From the NCBI GenBank assembly GCA_030836705.1, contig JAUPLZ010000137.1, forward strand, positions 1 through 13,003: a DNA stretch of 13,003 nucleotides, written 5' to 3'. This stretch comes from Campylobacterota bacterium (lineage in GTDB: Bacteria > Campylobacterota > Campylobacteria > Campylobacterales > SZUA-545). Positions 1 to 7,001 of the stretch are shown here, in pieces. Made by a program: the position numbers and the translations under genes. Numbering within the stretch: position 1 is the stretch's first letter; the number at the start of each line of letters is the position of its first letter. A model generated the notes under the pieces. It ran no database searches and was not told the origin of the DNA. It was given only the letters and a program-made list of their open reading frames with translations.

Positions 1-566
1 TAGAACAATTAAAAACAGAAGAAAACAAAACAATAGCTCTAATAGAAGCGGTAACGGAAGAGAGAAAAATAAGCAAAGAAGAGATAAATCTCTTATCAAA
101 AGTATACGAAAAAGTTAGTGCGATTGAGTTTGTAAGCAGTTATCCAACCGACCTTATGCTCCAAAGCGATAAACTTGAAGCAATAGAAGAAAAGCTTGAT
201 ATAAGCATTAATAGATTAACCGATAATTGCACCTTAAAAGATGCAAAAAGCATAAGCGGACTTTTTAGACTTCAAGGAAATATCATAGACACAATACCCG
301 AATTTTCAAACTTGGCATACGGCTTAACAAATCTTGCTGATACTATTGAAAACTTAAAAGATGATGATATGAAAAGATTGGTCATGCACAAAGAAGTTCT
401 TTTTACGATTGCCGAGAGTATGTTTAAATGGAGAGAAGCCATTTTTGTCAAAAAAGATACTCAAAGTATACATTATTTGGATAATGCCCTCATAAGCGAC
501 TGTATTCAAGTGGAGGCTCTTCTTTCCGGCAAACAAGTAGAAGGTGAGGAATTGGAGCTATTTTAA
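1..566 (+). CDS. Unrecognised helical protein, 3' part (runs off left edge)
   Basis: The frame is open from base 3 to the TAA at 564–566, so 187 residues are visible and the true start lies left of the window. The first internal ATG (156) is not a convincing start because the same frame continues upstream with similar helical, charged text. I do not recognise the family. The visible part has no membrane segment, signal peptide, cysteine pattern or receiver-domain motif. It is rich in Leu, Ile, Glu and Lys and looks all-helical, with a stretch around 'IIDTIPEFSNLAYGLTNLA' and an acidic tail ending 'EELELF'. It stops 4 bases before the ATG of a sensor histidine kinase, so the two are probably co-transcribed and this protein may act in the same signalling pathway. 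That role is inferred from context only. A search of the complete gene would decide it. Confidence 0.75.
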   Translation, partial: EQLKTEENKTIALIEAVTEERKISKEEINLLSKVYEKVSAIEFVSSYPTDLMLQSDKLEAIEEKLDISINRLTDNCTLKDAKSISGLFRLQGNIIDTIPEFSNLAYGLTNLADTIENLKDDDMKRLVMHKEVLFTIAESMFKWREAIFVKKDTQSIHYLDNALISDCIQVEALLSGKQVEGEELELF

Positions 567-570
567 AATA

Positions 571-1497
571 ATGAAAAATATAGAAACAGCTATTTTTACA
601 GACGGTAGCGTTATTGTTATTGTCTGGAAAAATGAAAAAAAATGGCCCATAACTTTTATAACCGAATCAGTAAAAGGGGTTTTGGGTTATTCAAAAGAGG
701 AGTTATTAAAAACAACTCTTTGTCTAAAAGATATTTTAGAAGAAGAAAGCCTAAAAAAATTGGAGCGGGAAATTGCCAAATTTGTGGATTTTGATGCGCA
801 CGCTTTTAATCTATCGCCCTTTCAAGCAAAAAGCAAAGACAATAACACCATCTGGCTGGAAGGTCACATCAAGCCAATAAAAGATAAAGATGGAAATATT
901 GTTAGTTTTTATGGGTATTTTGTTGATATTACGGCGCAATTAGAGACTAAAAACAGACTAGATGTGATTTTTGACGGGATTGCGGACGGAGTGGTTTTGG
1001 TAGATATTGAAACCAAAAAAATCCTAAAAGCAAACAATGCATTTATAAATATTTTTGGGTTTGATATTTTTGAACTTATCAACATGAGTGTTTTAGAACT
1101 TTCTCCAGAAGATAAGAAAGAAGAGATGATAAGCTTGATGGATTCTATTTTAAAAAAAGAGACAACATACGCAAAAGAGATAGAACTTATAAAAAAAGAC
1201 AAGAGTCAAATCTATACCAACATTACCGCCAATACAATATATTTTAATCAGCGGAATTCAATCATAGCGCTCATAAAAGACATAACCGAGTTAAAAAGAA
1301 TGGGCGAAGAGCGAAAAAAACATGAAAAAATATTTTTGCAACAATCAAGACTAGCCGCAATGGGGGAGATGATAAGCATGATAGCACATCAATGGCGCCA
1401 GCCTCTATCTACTATTAGTGCAATATCGGCAAACCTCGAAATCATGGCTCAGATGAATACAGTAGAATCAAACACGCTAAGCAAATCGCTGAGTTAA
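571..1497 (+). CDS. N-terminal fragment of the kinase (PAS-PAS-DHp helix 1)
   Basis: This is the part of the interrupted kinase made if the TAA at 1495–1497 terminates: 308 residues with two PAS domains and the His273 phospho-acceptor helix, but no ATP-binding domain. It could not phosphorylate itself. It might still dimerise or sense a ligand. The longer start (GTG at 544) overlaps the upstream gene by 23 bases. GAGGA (546–550) and GGAG (554–557) lie upstream of the ATG at a rather long distance. Confidence 0.55.
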   Translation: MKNIETAIFTDGSVIVIVWKNEKKWPITFITESVKGVLGYSKEELLKTTLCLKDILEEESLKKLEREIAKFVDFDAHAFNLSPFQAKSKDNNTIWLEGHIKPIKDKDGNIVSFYGYFVDITAQLETKNRLDVIFDGIADGVVLVDIETKKILKANNAFINIFGFDIFELINMSVLELSPEDKKEEMISLMDSILKKETTYAKEIELIKKDKSQIYTNITANTIYFNQRNSIIALIKDITELKRMGEERKKHEKIFLQQSRLAAMGEMISMIAHQWRQPLSTISAISANLEIMAQMNTVESNTLSKSLS

Positions 1498-1584
1498 ATA
1501 AATGCTCAAACGCAATATCTATCAAAAACAATTAACGATTTTAGGGATTTTTTTAATCCAAACAAACTAGAAACTTCAACTCAT

Positions 1585-2052
1585 TTGTGCGAAGTCGTTG
1601 AAAAAGCCACTTCTATTATAAACAAAACACTCAAAATGAACGGGATTAAACTTAATGTTTTATGCGAACTTAATGCGCCGATTCTAACACATCCTAACGA
1701 ACTGGTTCAGGTTTTTTTAAATATTATAAAAAATGCAAACGATGCTCACACGAAGGCAAAAAAAGAAAACCCGTATATAAAAATAAAAGGATACGAAACA
1801 AAAGAGGAGCAGATTATAGAGATATCCGACAACGCCGGCGGGATTGATGAAAAAATCATATGCAATATTTTTGACCCGTATTTCACTACAAAAGATGAAA
1901 AAAACGGTACGGGACTTGGACTTTATATTTCAAAAATCATAATCGAAACTCACTGTAACGGAAAGCTTCAAGTAAAAAATATCTATGAATCGGGCGAATT
2001 AACAGGCGTCAAGTTTATTATAAGCTTTTTAAAAAATAAACCTATAATCTAA
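1585..2052 (+). CDS. C-terminal fragment of the kinase (HATPase_c domain)
   Basis: This stretch carries the GHKL ATPase domain of the interrupted kinase, with Asn388 of the N box (numbered from 571) and the G1, F and G2 boxes all intact. The first start-like codon in this stretch is a TTG at 1585. The first in-frame ATG is at 1636. Neither has a clear ribosome site, and the ATG at 1502 just after the internal stop is out of frame. Independent expression is therefore doubtful, and this is best read as the tail of the broken kinase. The last 11 bases overlap the end of the convergent DUF255 gene. Confidence 0.4.
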   Translation: MCEVVEKATSIINKTLKMNGIKLNVLCELNAPILTHPNELVQVFLNIIKNANDAHTKAKKENPYIKIKGYETKEEQIIEISDNAGGIDEKIICNIFDPYFTTKDEKNGTGLGLYISKIIIETHCNGKLQVKNIYESGELTGVKFIISFLKNKPII

Positions 2053-2950
2053 CGGCAATATTTGCGATTGCCGCACACTCTTTTGGACTTTTCATAATTG
2101 CAAGCGAATTGTATTCTAAGGTTTTTTTAGCAAGCGATAGGTATTTTTTATCGACTATTTCACCTAATATAATCAAAACATCAAGAAGCAAAGCCAAACA
2201 AGACAAATACTCGTCATCATAAGGCTGAACTATCGTCTCAAATTCACCATGCGCAAAAAACCAAACTCCACTATTGTAAAATTTCTCTATTGCCTTATCG
2301 CAAAGCTCGATACTTTTTTGCAAAAAAACATCCTCTTTGGTTTTGATGTACTCTTTTAGATAAAAGTCTGCAAAATATGCAAAATCCTCTAAAAAAAGCG
2401 GATTTTTCCGTTTCGGTTCAAATTTTTTTTTATTTTTATTTTCCGTCTTTTCAAGCTCGTTTTTTAAAAAAACCTTGTCAATAACGGCGGCTTTTGTATT
2501 TATTTCTAATTTTTTGAGTGTTTTTTCTATTAACTTGGCTTGTTCTATCAACTCTTTTGGGTTTTCTTGATATTTTTGCGAAATAATTTCACACACCTCA
2601 TCAAAGCCGATTATCATATCTCTTCTTGAGGGCGGAATATAACTACCGGCAAAAAACGGCTTTTTTTCATGCGTTAAAAATATAGACAAAGGGAGTTTGG
2701 CTAATTTTCTATTCAGAAGCTTATAAGCTTTTTTAAAATAATTGGCAATATCGGCTTGTTCATCTCTATCGACTTTTATAGAAACAAAATTATTATTCAA
2801 AATCTCGATAAACTCTTGCTTTTCAAAAATCTCTTCTTGCATCTTTTGACACAAATCGCAATCTGCAAAATAGACAAATAAAAATATTGGCTTCTTTTCT
2901 AGTCGGGCTTTTTTAAAAGCCTCTTCTTCCCACAAAAACCAATTAACCAA
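2042..2950 (-). CDS. Short DUF255 (YyaL/SSP411-like) thioredoxin-fold protein
   Basis: This 302-residue protein opens with 'NWFLWEEEAFKKARLEKKP', the start of the DUF255 thioredoxin-like domain (about 1–155). It has a CxxC pair (Cys31-Asp-Leu-Cys34), the conserved 'FVSIKVDRDEQADI' and 'PLSIFLT'. After a Lys-rich linker (about 165–190), residues 190–302 resemble the extreme C-terminal part of the long family members ('LEDFAYFADFYLKEY', 'KKYLSLAKKTLE'). Typical members have about 650–700 residues with a central (alpha/alpha) barrel, so this is a compact form missing the middle. The likely role is a cytoplasmic thioredoxin-like redox function, but the family is poorly characterised. The start is TTG at 2950: an in-frame TAG sits directly before it (2951–2953), and the first internal Met would remove the CxxC. 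It overlaps the hydrolase gene by 8 bases, which suggests translational coupling. Confidence 0.75.
   Translation of the reverse strand: MVNWFLWEEEAFKKARLEKKPIFLFVYFADCDLCQKMQEEIFEKQEFIEILNNNFVSIKVDRDEQADIANYFKKAYKLLNRKLAKLPLSIFLTHEKKPFFAGSYIPPSRRDMIIGFDEVCEIISQKYQENPKELIEQAKLIEKTLKKLEINTKAAVIDKVFLKNELEKTENKNKKKFEPKRKNPLFLEDFAYFADFYLKEYIKTKEDVFLQKSIELCDKAIEKFYNSGVWFFAHGEFETIVQPYDDEYLSCLALLLDVLIILGEIVDKKYLSLAKKTLEYNSLAIMKSPKECAAIANIAVRL
2053..2073. terminator. Perfect 7-bp inverted repeat at convergent gene ends
   Basis: CGGCAAT (2053–2059) and ATTGCCG (2067–2073) pair perfectly around a 7-base loop. The first arm starts directly after the kinase stop codon, and the repeat lies within the last codons of the opposing DUF255 gene. 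The position fits a shared transcription end for two convergent genes. Neither strand has an immediate run of T after the stem: CACACTCTTTT follows on +, and the first T-rich stretch on - is about 20 bases on. It is therefore not a textbook intrinsic terminator. Confidence 0.35.
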
Positions 2951-3476
2951 CTATCCACTCATATGCATATTCAAACGGTCCATATCCACTATCTGAGTTA
3001 ATATGCCCTGCGTCATGAAGTATTTTTGTTTTTATTTTTAGCCCATCTATTACCGCTTTTGCCTCTTTCATGCTTAGATATTTATCATCGTCAGATAGAA
3101 CCAAAAGAGCTTTTTTTGCCTGAATATCACTAGGAAGTTGGCACGGGAAAAAAGACGCAATATCTTCATAACCCTCTAAGTTATTTTTAGGAGGCGCCAC
3201 AAGAAGAAGTTTTTCTATTCCTTCTACCTTATGGTTATTCAAAATATGAAACCAAGTCGTACAGCCAAGCGAATGGCAAACAACCACATTTGGCTTAAAA
3301 TTTTCTACCTCTTTTAAAACAGTTGATATCCAAACATCTTTTTTTGGAAAAAACATACTAGGAAGCTCCGGAAAAGAGACAACCACACCATTTTGCTTAA
3401 GCTTTTTTGCAAGCCAATCCTGCCAATGAGGCTGGGGACTTCCTTCCCATCCATGTAAAATAAGAACTCTTAACAT
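2943..3476 (-). CDS. RBBP9/YdeN-family alpha/beta serine hydrolase
   Basis: This is a 177-residue single-domain alpha/beta hydrolase, a normal length for the RBBP9/YdeN family. It shows the N-terminal 'LILHGWEGSPQPHW' (oxyanion region, residues 5–18), a nucleophile elbow 'VVCHSLGC' (Ser69; the first Gly of GxSxG is Cys here), an acid in 'LSDDDKY' (about Asp130) and the catalytic histidine in 'DAGHINSDSGYGP' (His158). The GHINSxSGxG text is diagnostic of this family. No signal peptide is present, so it should be cytoplasmic. The natural substrate of bacterial members is generally unknown. It overlaps the aldehyde dehydrogenase by 7 bases upstream and DUF255 by 8 bases downstream, as the middle gene of the operon. 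GGTGG just before the ATG at 3476 is a plausible ribosome site. Confidence 0.88.
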   Translation of the reverse strand: MLRVLILHGWEGSPQPHWQDWLAKKLKQNGVVVSFPELPSMFFPKKDVWISTVLKEVENFKPNVVVCHSLGCTTWFHILNNHKVEGIEKLLLVAPPKNNLEGYEDIASFFPCQLPSDIQAKKALLVLSDDDKYLSMKEAKAVIDGLKIKTKILHDAGHINSDSGYGPFEYAYEWIVG

Positions 3477-4888
3477 ATTACCACCGATTTTATCTCTGTA
3501 TACTCTTCAATAGCATATTTTGCACCTTCTCGCCCTACTCCGCTTAATTTTATTCCGCCATAAGGCTGAATATCAAACCTAACAGTCGGGACATCATTTA
3601 TCACGACACCGCCGGCTTCAAGCTCATCTATTGCCCTTTTTGTAAGCGTTAATGAGTTTGTAAAAATAGAAAATTGCAATCCATAAGGTGAATTATTCAT
3701 TTTTTCCACCGCCTCATCAAATCCGTTCACCTTAACAAGTGAAACAATAGGAGCAAAAACCTCTTGGCAGACTATCTCCATCTCATCCGTCACATCAGCA
3801 AGGATAGCCGGAGTTAAAATGGTTTTATTTACTTCGCCGCCGCTTATGAGTCTAGCTCCTTTTTGCACAGCGCTATCGATCCATGATTTTGCCCTTTTTG
3901 CCTCTTGCTCGCTTATAAGCGCCGACATAAAAGTATCATCTTCGTGGCAAGAACCGACTTTTAGCTTGCTTGATTCTTCGGCAATCTTTTGCGCAAACTC
4001 TTCATAGATTGCCTCATCCACATAGATTCTTTGAAGCGAAATACAGACTTGACCGGAGTTTGCAAAGGCACCGTATGCACATCTCTTTGCCGCATAGGCA
4101 ATGTCGGCTGTTTTTTCTACAAAAGTTGCGGCATTTCCGCCAAGCTCCAAAGAGACTTTTTTTATTCCCGCATTTGCCATGATAATCTTGCCGACTTGAA
4201 CGGAACCGGTAAAACTTATAACTCTTGGAATATCGCTAGCAACAAGCGCACCTCCAACCTCTGCGTCTCCATAAACCACACTTAACACATCTTTTATTGC
4301 GAACTTACTGTCAATAAAAAGTTTTGCGAAACTATAGCCCGTATATGGCGCTTCCGGAGTCGGCTTTAAAACCACTGCATTCCCAGCAACAAGAGCAGGT
4401 GCCAGCTTATGCGCAACAAGATTTAACGGGAAATTAAAAGGAGTTATCGCCACCACGACACCCGCTGGCTCTCTTATAAAAAAAGCATTTGTTTTTTTGC
4501 CGCTTGACATGGCGTCTGTGTTTATGGTTTCGCCAACCGTAGTCATAGCAACCGAGGCTGTTATTTTGATAGTCTCTATACATCTGTCTACTTCTATTCT
4601 AGAAAACGCTATAGGTTTTGCCGTCTCTTTTGTTAAGTTTTGCGCAAATTCTTCCTTTTTTTCAAAAAGCATTCTAGCCACATCCAAAAGCCAATTTATT
4701 CTTTGAGACAACATCGAATTTTTTGCCTCTTTTTTGGCTTTTTGTGCAATTTCAAGAGCTTTTTTTGCATCATCTGCGGTACATATCGGCGCCTTTGACG
4801 CTAAAGTCCCGTCATAAGGATTTAAAACAGCCGCCAAACTCTCTCTTTTTTCCTCTTTGCTTCCAAAAAAAATATTAGCTACATTCAT
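3470..4888 (-). CDS. NAD(P)-dependent aldehyde dehydrogenase (ALDH superfamily)
   Basis: This 472-residue protein, numbered from the ATG at 4888, is a complete ALDH that oxidises an aldehyde to a carboxylate with NAD(P)+. Visible residues are the catalytic Cys282 ('SGQVCISLQR'), the general base Glu248 ('SLELGGN'), the oxyanion Asn152 ('TPFNFPLN'), a cofactor-binding Lys in 'VLKPT', and the 'FTGSVQVG' turn. The 'NPYDG' opening and 'GQVCISLQRIYV' resemble the lactaldehyde/GapN-like branch, such as archaeal CofA-type enzymes. The exact substrate cannot be read from sequence. A GTG at 4897 would add three residues, but AGTGGA just upstream of 4888 fits a ribosome site for the ATG. It is the first gene of an operon with a serine hydrolase and a thioredoxin-like protein, so a role in clearing or using a small aldehyde or ester is possible (inference). 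Confidence 0.9.
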   Translation of the reverse strand: MNVANIFFGSKEEKRESLAAVLNPYDGTLASKAPICTADDAKKALEIAQKAKKEAKNSMLSQRINWLLDVARMLFEKKEEFAQNLTKETAKPIAFSRIEVDRCIETIKITASVAMTTVGETINTDAMSSGKKTNAFFIREPAGVVVAITPFNFPLNLVAHKLAPALVAGNAVVLKPTPEAPYTGYSFAKLFIDSKFAIKDVLSVVYGDAEVGGALVASDIPRVISFTGSVQVGKIIMANAGIKKVSLELGGNAATFVEKTADIAYAAKRCAYGAFANSGQVCISLQRIYVDEAIYEEFAQKIAEESSKLKVGSCHEDDTFMSALISEQEAKRAKSWIDSAVQKGARLISGGEVNKTILTPAILADVTDEMEIVCQEVFAPIVSLVKVNGFDEAVEKMNNSPYGLQFSIFTNSLTLTKRAIDELEAGGVVINDVPTVRFDIQPYGGIKLSGVGREGAKYAIEEYTEIKSVVIC

Positions 4889-4917
4889 AATTTCCACTTT
4901 TTTATAAAATTCTAAAT

Positions 4918-4946
4918 ATTTTAACCAACTCTTTCTATAATCTCAA
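4918..4946 (-). promoter_or_regulatory. Candidate sigma-70 promoter of the aldehyde dehydrogenase operon
   Basis: Read on the - strand, TTGAGA (4946–4941) and TAAAAT (4923–4918) are separated by exactly 17 bases. The -10 ends about 30 bases before the ATG at 4888. The element is assigned by eye, in an AT-rich region where such matches arise easily. Confidence 0.5.
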
Positions 4947-4962
4947 AAAAGATTCATTTGGC

Positions 4963-4968
4963 TACAAT
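4963..4968 (+). promoter_or_regulatory. Candidate -10 element of the ilvE operon
   Basis: TACAAT, preceded by TTTGGC, lies about 37 bases before the ilvE start, which suits a short leader. The -35 region is not conserved, as is usual in Campylobacterota. A second match, TATAAT at 4936–4941, lies farther upstream and overlaps the opposing promoter. No riboswitch or leader peptide is seen in this short divergent intergenic region. Confidence 0.5.
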
Positions 4969-5005
4969 TACAAAATTTTAATATTTTACAATTAGGAACA
5001 AAAAA

Positions 5006-5923
5006 GTGAAAGAAGCTAAATATATTTGGATGGATGGGAAATTTGTTGCTTGGAATGATGCAAATATTCATGTCTTATCACACTCTTTACACTACGGAAA
5101 TGCGGCAATAGAAGGAACAAAGGCTTATAAAACCAAAGACGGTTACGCTATTTTTAAACTAAAAGAGCACACAAAAAGGCTTCTTCAGTCTAGTAAAATG
5201 ACTCTTTTGAATGTGCCATATTCAGAGGAAGAGCTTAACGAAGCGCAGATAGAATTAGTTAGAAAAAATAAATTTGACGGCGAAAATGTCTATCTTAGAC
5301 CTATTGTCTACCTTGGGTACGGAGTTATGGGGCTTTACCACAAAAACGCTCCTGTTCAAACTGCTATTGCAGCTTGGGAGTGGGGAGCTTATCTTGGCGA
5401 AGAGGGTCTGCAAAAAGGAATAAGACTAAAAATTTCATCTTTTACTCGCCCATCAAACAGATCCACAATGGGCAAAGCAAAAGCCTCCGCAAACTATCTA
5501 AACTCACAAATGGCTAAATATGAAGCCGTCGAAGCAGGATATGACGAGGCCTTGTTGCTTGATGATGAAGGATATGTAGCAGAAGCAAGCGGCGCATGTT
5601 TTTTCATGGTAAGAGACGGGGTTTTAATAACACCTCCAAACGACAACTCACTAGAGTCCATAACACAAAAAACAGTCATAGAAATCGCACAAAAAATGGG
5701 TATTGTAGTTTTAAGAAGAAAAATTACAAGAGAAGAGATTTATATAGCCGATGAAGCGTTTCTTACAGGAACAGCAGCTGAAATCACACCTGTAAGAGAG
5801 GTTGACAGCAGAATGTTAGGAGCCAAAGGTAGAGGAGCTATCACAGAGGCTATCCAGTCCGCTTATTTTGATATAGTTTTTGGCAGAAACCCTGACTATA
5901 AACACCATTTAACATATGTATAA
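5006..5923 (+). CDS. ilvE: Branched-chain amino acid aminotransferase IlvE
   Basis: IlvE is a fold-type IV PLP aminotransferase that makes Leu, Ile and Val from their 2-oxo acids, using glutamate. The 305-residue length is normal. Visible features are the N-terminal 'YIWMDGKFV', 'LHYGNAAIEGTKAY', the PLP lysine Lys159 in 'MGKAKASANYLNS', Glu193 in 'YVAEASGACFF', and the C-terminal 'LTGTAAEITPVREVD'. Lys159 and Glu193 fall at the same numbers as in the E. coli enzyme. Translation starts at GTG (5006), chosen because AGGA (4994–4997) lies 8 bases upstream. The next in-frame ATG (5030) would cut into the conserved start. It leads the + strand operon, and the SPFH gene follows after 17 bases. I recall that Campylobacter jejuni also has ilvE beside an SPFH gene. 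Confidence 0.95.
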   Translation: MKEAKYIWMDGKFVAWNDANIHVLSHSLHYGNAAIEGTKAYKTKDGYAIFKLKEHTKRLLQSSKMTLLNVPYSEEELNEAQIELVRKNKFDGENVYLRPIVYLGYGVMGLYHKNAPVQTAIAAWEWGAYLGEEGLQKGIRLKISSFTRPSNRSTMGKAKASANYLNSQMAKYEAVEAGYDEALLLDDEGYVAEASGACFFMVRDGVLITPPNDNSLESITQKTVIEIAQKMGIVVLRRKITREEIYIADEAFLTGTAAEITPVREVDSRMLGAKGRGAITEAIQSAYFDIVFGRNPDYKHHLTYV

Positions 5924-5940
5924 TTTAAAGGAAACACGAT

Positions 5941-6999
5941 ATGCCAGCAGATATGAATGATTATTTTAGGAAAAAAAAGCCGGAAAATTCGGCACCAAAA
6001 TTTCCTAATGAAACTCCGGAATTTATAAAAAATCTCGGCAAAAGAGCTGGATTAATTTATGCAGCGATTGGCATCATACTTCTTTTTATAATCGCAAAGC
6101 CTTATGTTATTATAAACTCCGGAGAAGTCGGTATATTAAAAACACTAGGCAAATATGAAGATGCGCCTTTGTATCCAGGTTTTCATCTTATTATGCCTTT
6201 TATGCAAAGCGTTGTCGTAGTTGATACAAAAGTACGCCAAATGAACTACAATAAAACGGAAGTAATACCTGACGGCAGAGGCATAACTCAAAAACCGCCT
6301 ATTTCCATACTAGATTCAAGAGGTCTTCCGGTTGAAATAGAAATTACCATTCAATACAGCCTAAAACCAAACATAGCACCGCATACGATAGCAACACTCG
6401 GTCTAAACTGGGAAGATAAAACAATCAATCCAAACACAAGAGATGTAGTAAGAAGCGTTATAGGCAGCTATACAGCAGAGGAGCTTCCTATAAACAGAAA
6501 TGCAATAGCCCAGCTTATCGAGCAAGGAATGGCAGAAAGATTGGCTAAAATAGAAAACAGCCCTATTAGCCTTATAGCTATTCAATTAAGAGGAATTGTT
6601 TTGCCTGAAAGAATTAAAGAGCAAATAGAGAGAGTTCAAATCGCAAAACAAGAGTCAGAAAGAACCAAAAACGAAGTAGAAAGAACAAAGCAAGAAGCAA
6701 TGAAAGCTGCCGAAAAAGCAAGAGGTGAGGCAGAAGCTAGAAGAATAGAAGCTCAAGGTATAGCCGATAAAAGAACAATAGAAGCGGCAGCCGAAGCAAA
6801 AGCAAATAAATTAATTGCTAATTCACTCACAAAGCCTCTGATTGAATTAAAAAAAGTTGAAATGCAGGGCAAGTTTAATGAAGCATTAAAAGAAAACAAA
6901 GATGCAAAAATATTCTTAACACCAGGCGGAAGCACGCCAAATATCTGGCTTGATGCAAAAGACTCTCAAAGAGCAACAGCCGCAGCAGCTGGCAACTAA
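5941..6999 (+). CDS. SPFH/prohibitin-like membrane protein (band 7 domain)
   Basis: This 352-residue protein belongs to the SPFH (stomatin/prohibitin/flotillin/HflKC) family of membrane scaffolds, which oligomerise and often modulate membrane proteases or membrane domains. A basic, hydrophilic N-terminus (1–35) precedes one membrane segment (about 36–58, 'LIYAAIGIILLFIIAKPY'). The band 7 domain follows (about 58–230, 'INSGEVGILKTLGKY', 'YPGFHLIMPF', 'IAIQLRGIVLPERI'). A long charged coiled coil covers about 225–300 with Glu/Ala/Lys/Arg repeats. The C-terminus 'NIWLDAKDSQ' plus an Ala-rich tail resembles prohibitin-like bacterial members. The ribosome site AAAGGA is 8 bases before the ATG. It sits between two amino acid biosynthesis genes, and no partner protease such as FtsH is in the window. 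The functional link to them is unknown. Confidence 0.9.
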   Translation: MPADMNDYFRKKKPENSAPKFPNETPEFIKNLGKRAGLIYAAIGIILLFIIAKPYVIINSGEVGILKTLGKYEDAPLYPGFHLIMPFMQSVVVVDTKVRQMNYNKTEVIPDGRGITQKPPISILDSRGLPVEIEITIQYSLKPNIAPHTIATLGLNWEDKTINPNTRDVVRSVIGSYTAEELPINRNAIAQLIEQGMAERLAKIENSPISLIAIQLRGIVLPERIKEQIERVQIAKQESERTKNEVERTKQEAMKAAEKARGEAEARRIEAQGIADKRTIEAAAEAKANKLIANSLTKPLIELKKVEMQGKFNEALKENKDAKIFLTPGGSTPNIWLDAKDSQRATAAAAGN

Positions 7000-7001
7000 T
7001 A

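Larger units (their letters stand above)
571..2052 (+). pseudogene. Cytoplasmic PAS-PAS sensor histidine kinase, interrupted by an in-frame stop
   Basis: This 494-codon frame encodes a sensor kinase that would autophosphorylate a histidine and pass the phosphate to a response regulator. Numbered from the ATG at 571, it shows PAS 1 (about 15–125, ending 'GYFVDITAQ'), PAS 2 (about 135–250, ending 'ALIKDITELK'), and a DHp helix with the H box 'MIAHQWRQPLSTIS' (phospho-acceptor His273). It then shows the second DHp helix and a HATPase domain with N box ('IIKNANDA'), G1 ('DNAGGID'), F box ('FDPYFTT') and G2 ('GTGLGLY'). Codon 309 (1495–1497) is TAA, between the two DHp helices. The text on both sides is family-like and in the same frame, so no indel is needed and GAA to TAA would explain it. 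No membrane segment is seen, so it should be cytosolic. A GTG at 544 could extend it by nine residues, but I prefer the ATG at 571, four bases after the upstream stop. No response regulator is in the window. Confidence 0.8.

Noticed and set aside
156..566. A complete small gene starting at ATG 156.
   Set aside because: The frame stays open to the window edge with similar composition, and there is no ribosome site at 156, so it is the tail of a longer gene.
909..1202. Open frames opposite the kinase, aldehyde dehydrogenase, SPFH, purF and trxB genes (for example 3819–4285 +, 10070–10261 +, 12530–12784 +).
   Set aside because: They lie wholly inside genes with strong family motifs and encode Phe/Ser/Leu-rich text typical of antisense shadows in AT-rich DNA.
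1452..1520. Possible frameshift rather than nonsense in the kinase, because the +3 frame reads open near the stop ('HAKQIAELNK').
   Set aside because: The kinase frame is family-like on both sides of the stop ('NTLSKSLS' then 'INAQTQYLSKTINDF') with natural spacing. A frameshift would need two compensating indels within about 50 bases.
6640..6830. Repetitive Glu/Ala/Lys/Arg-rich stretch as a DNA repeat.
   Set aside because: It is the coiled coil of the SPFH protein. The DNA shows no exact repeat units.
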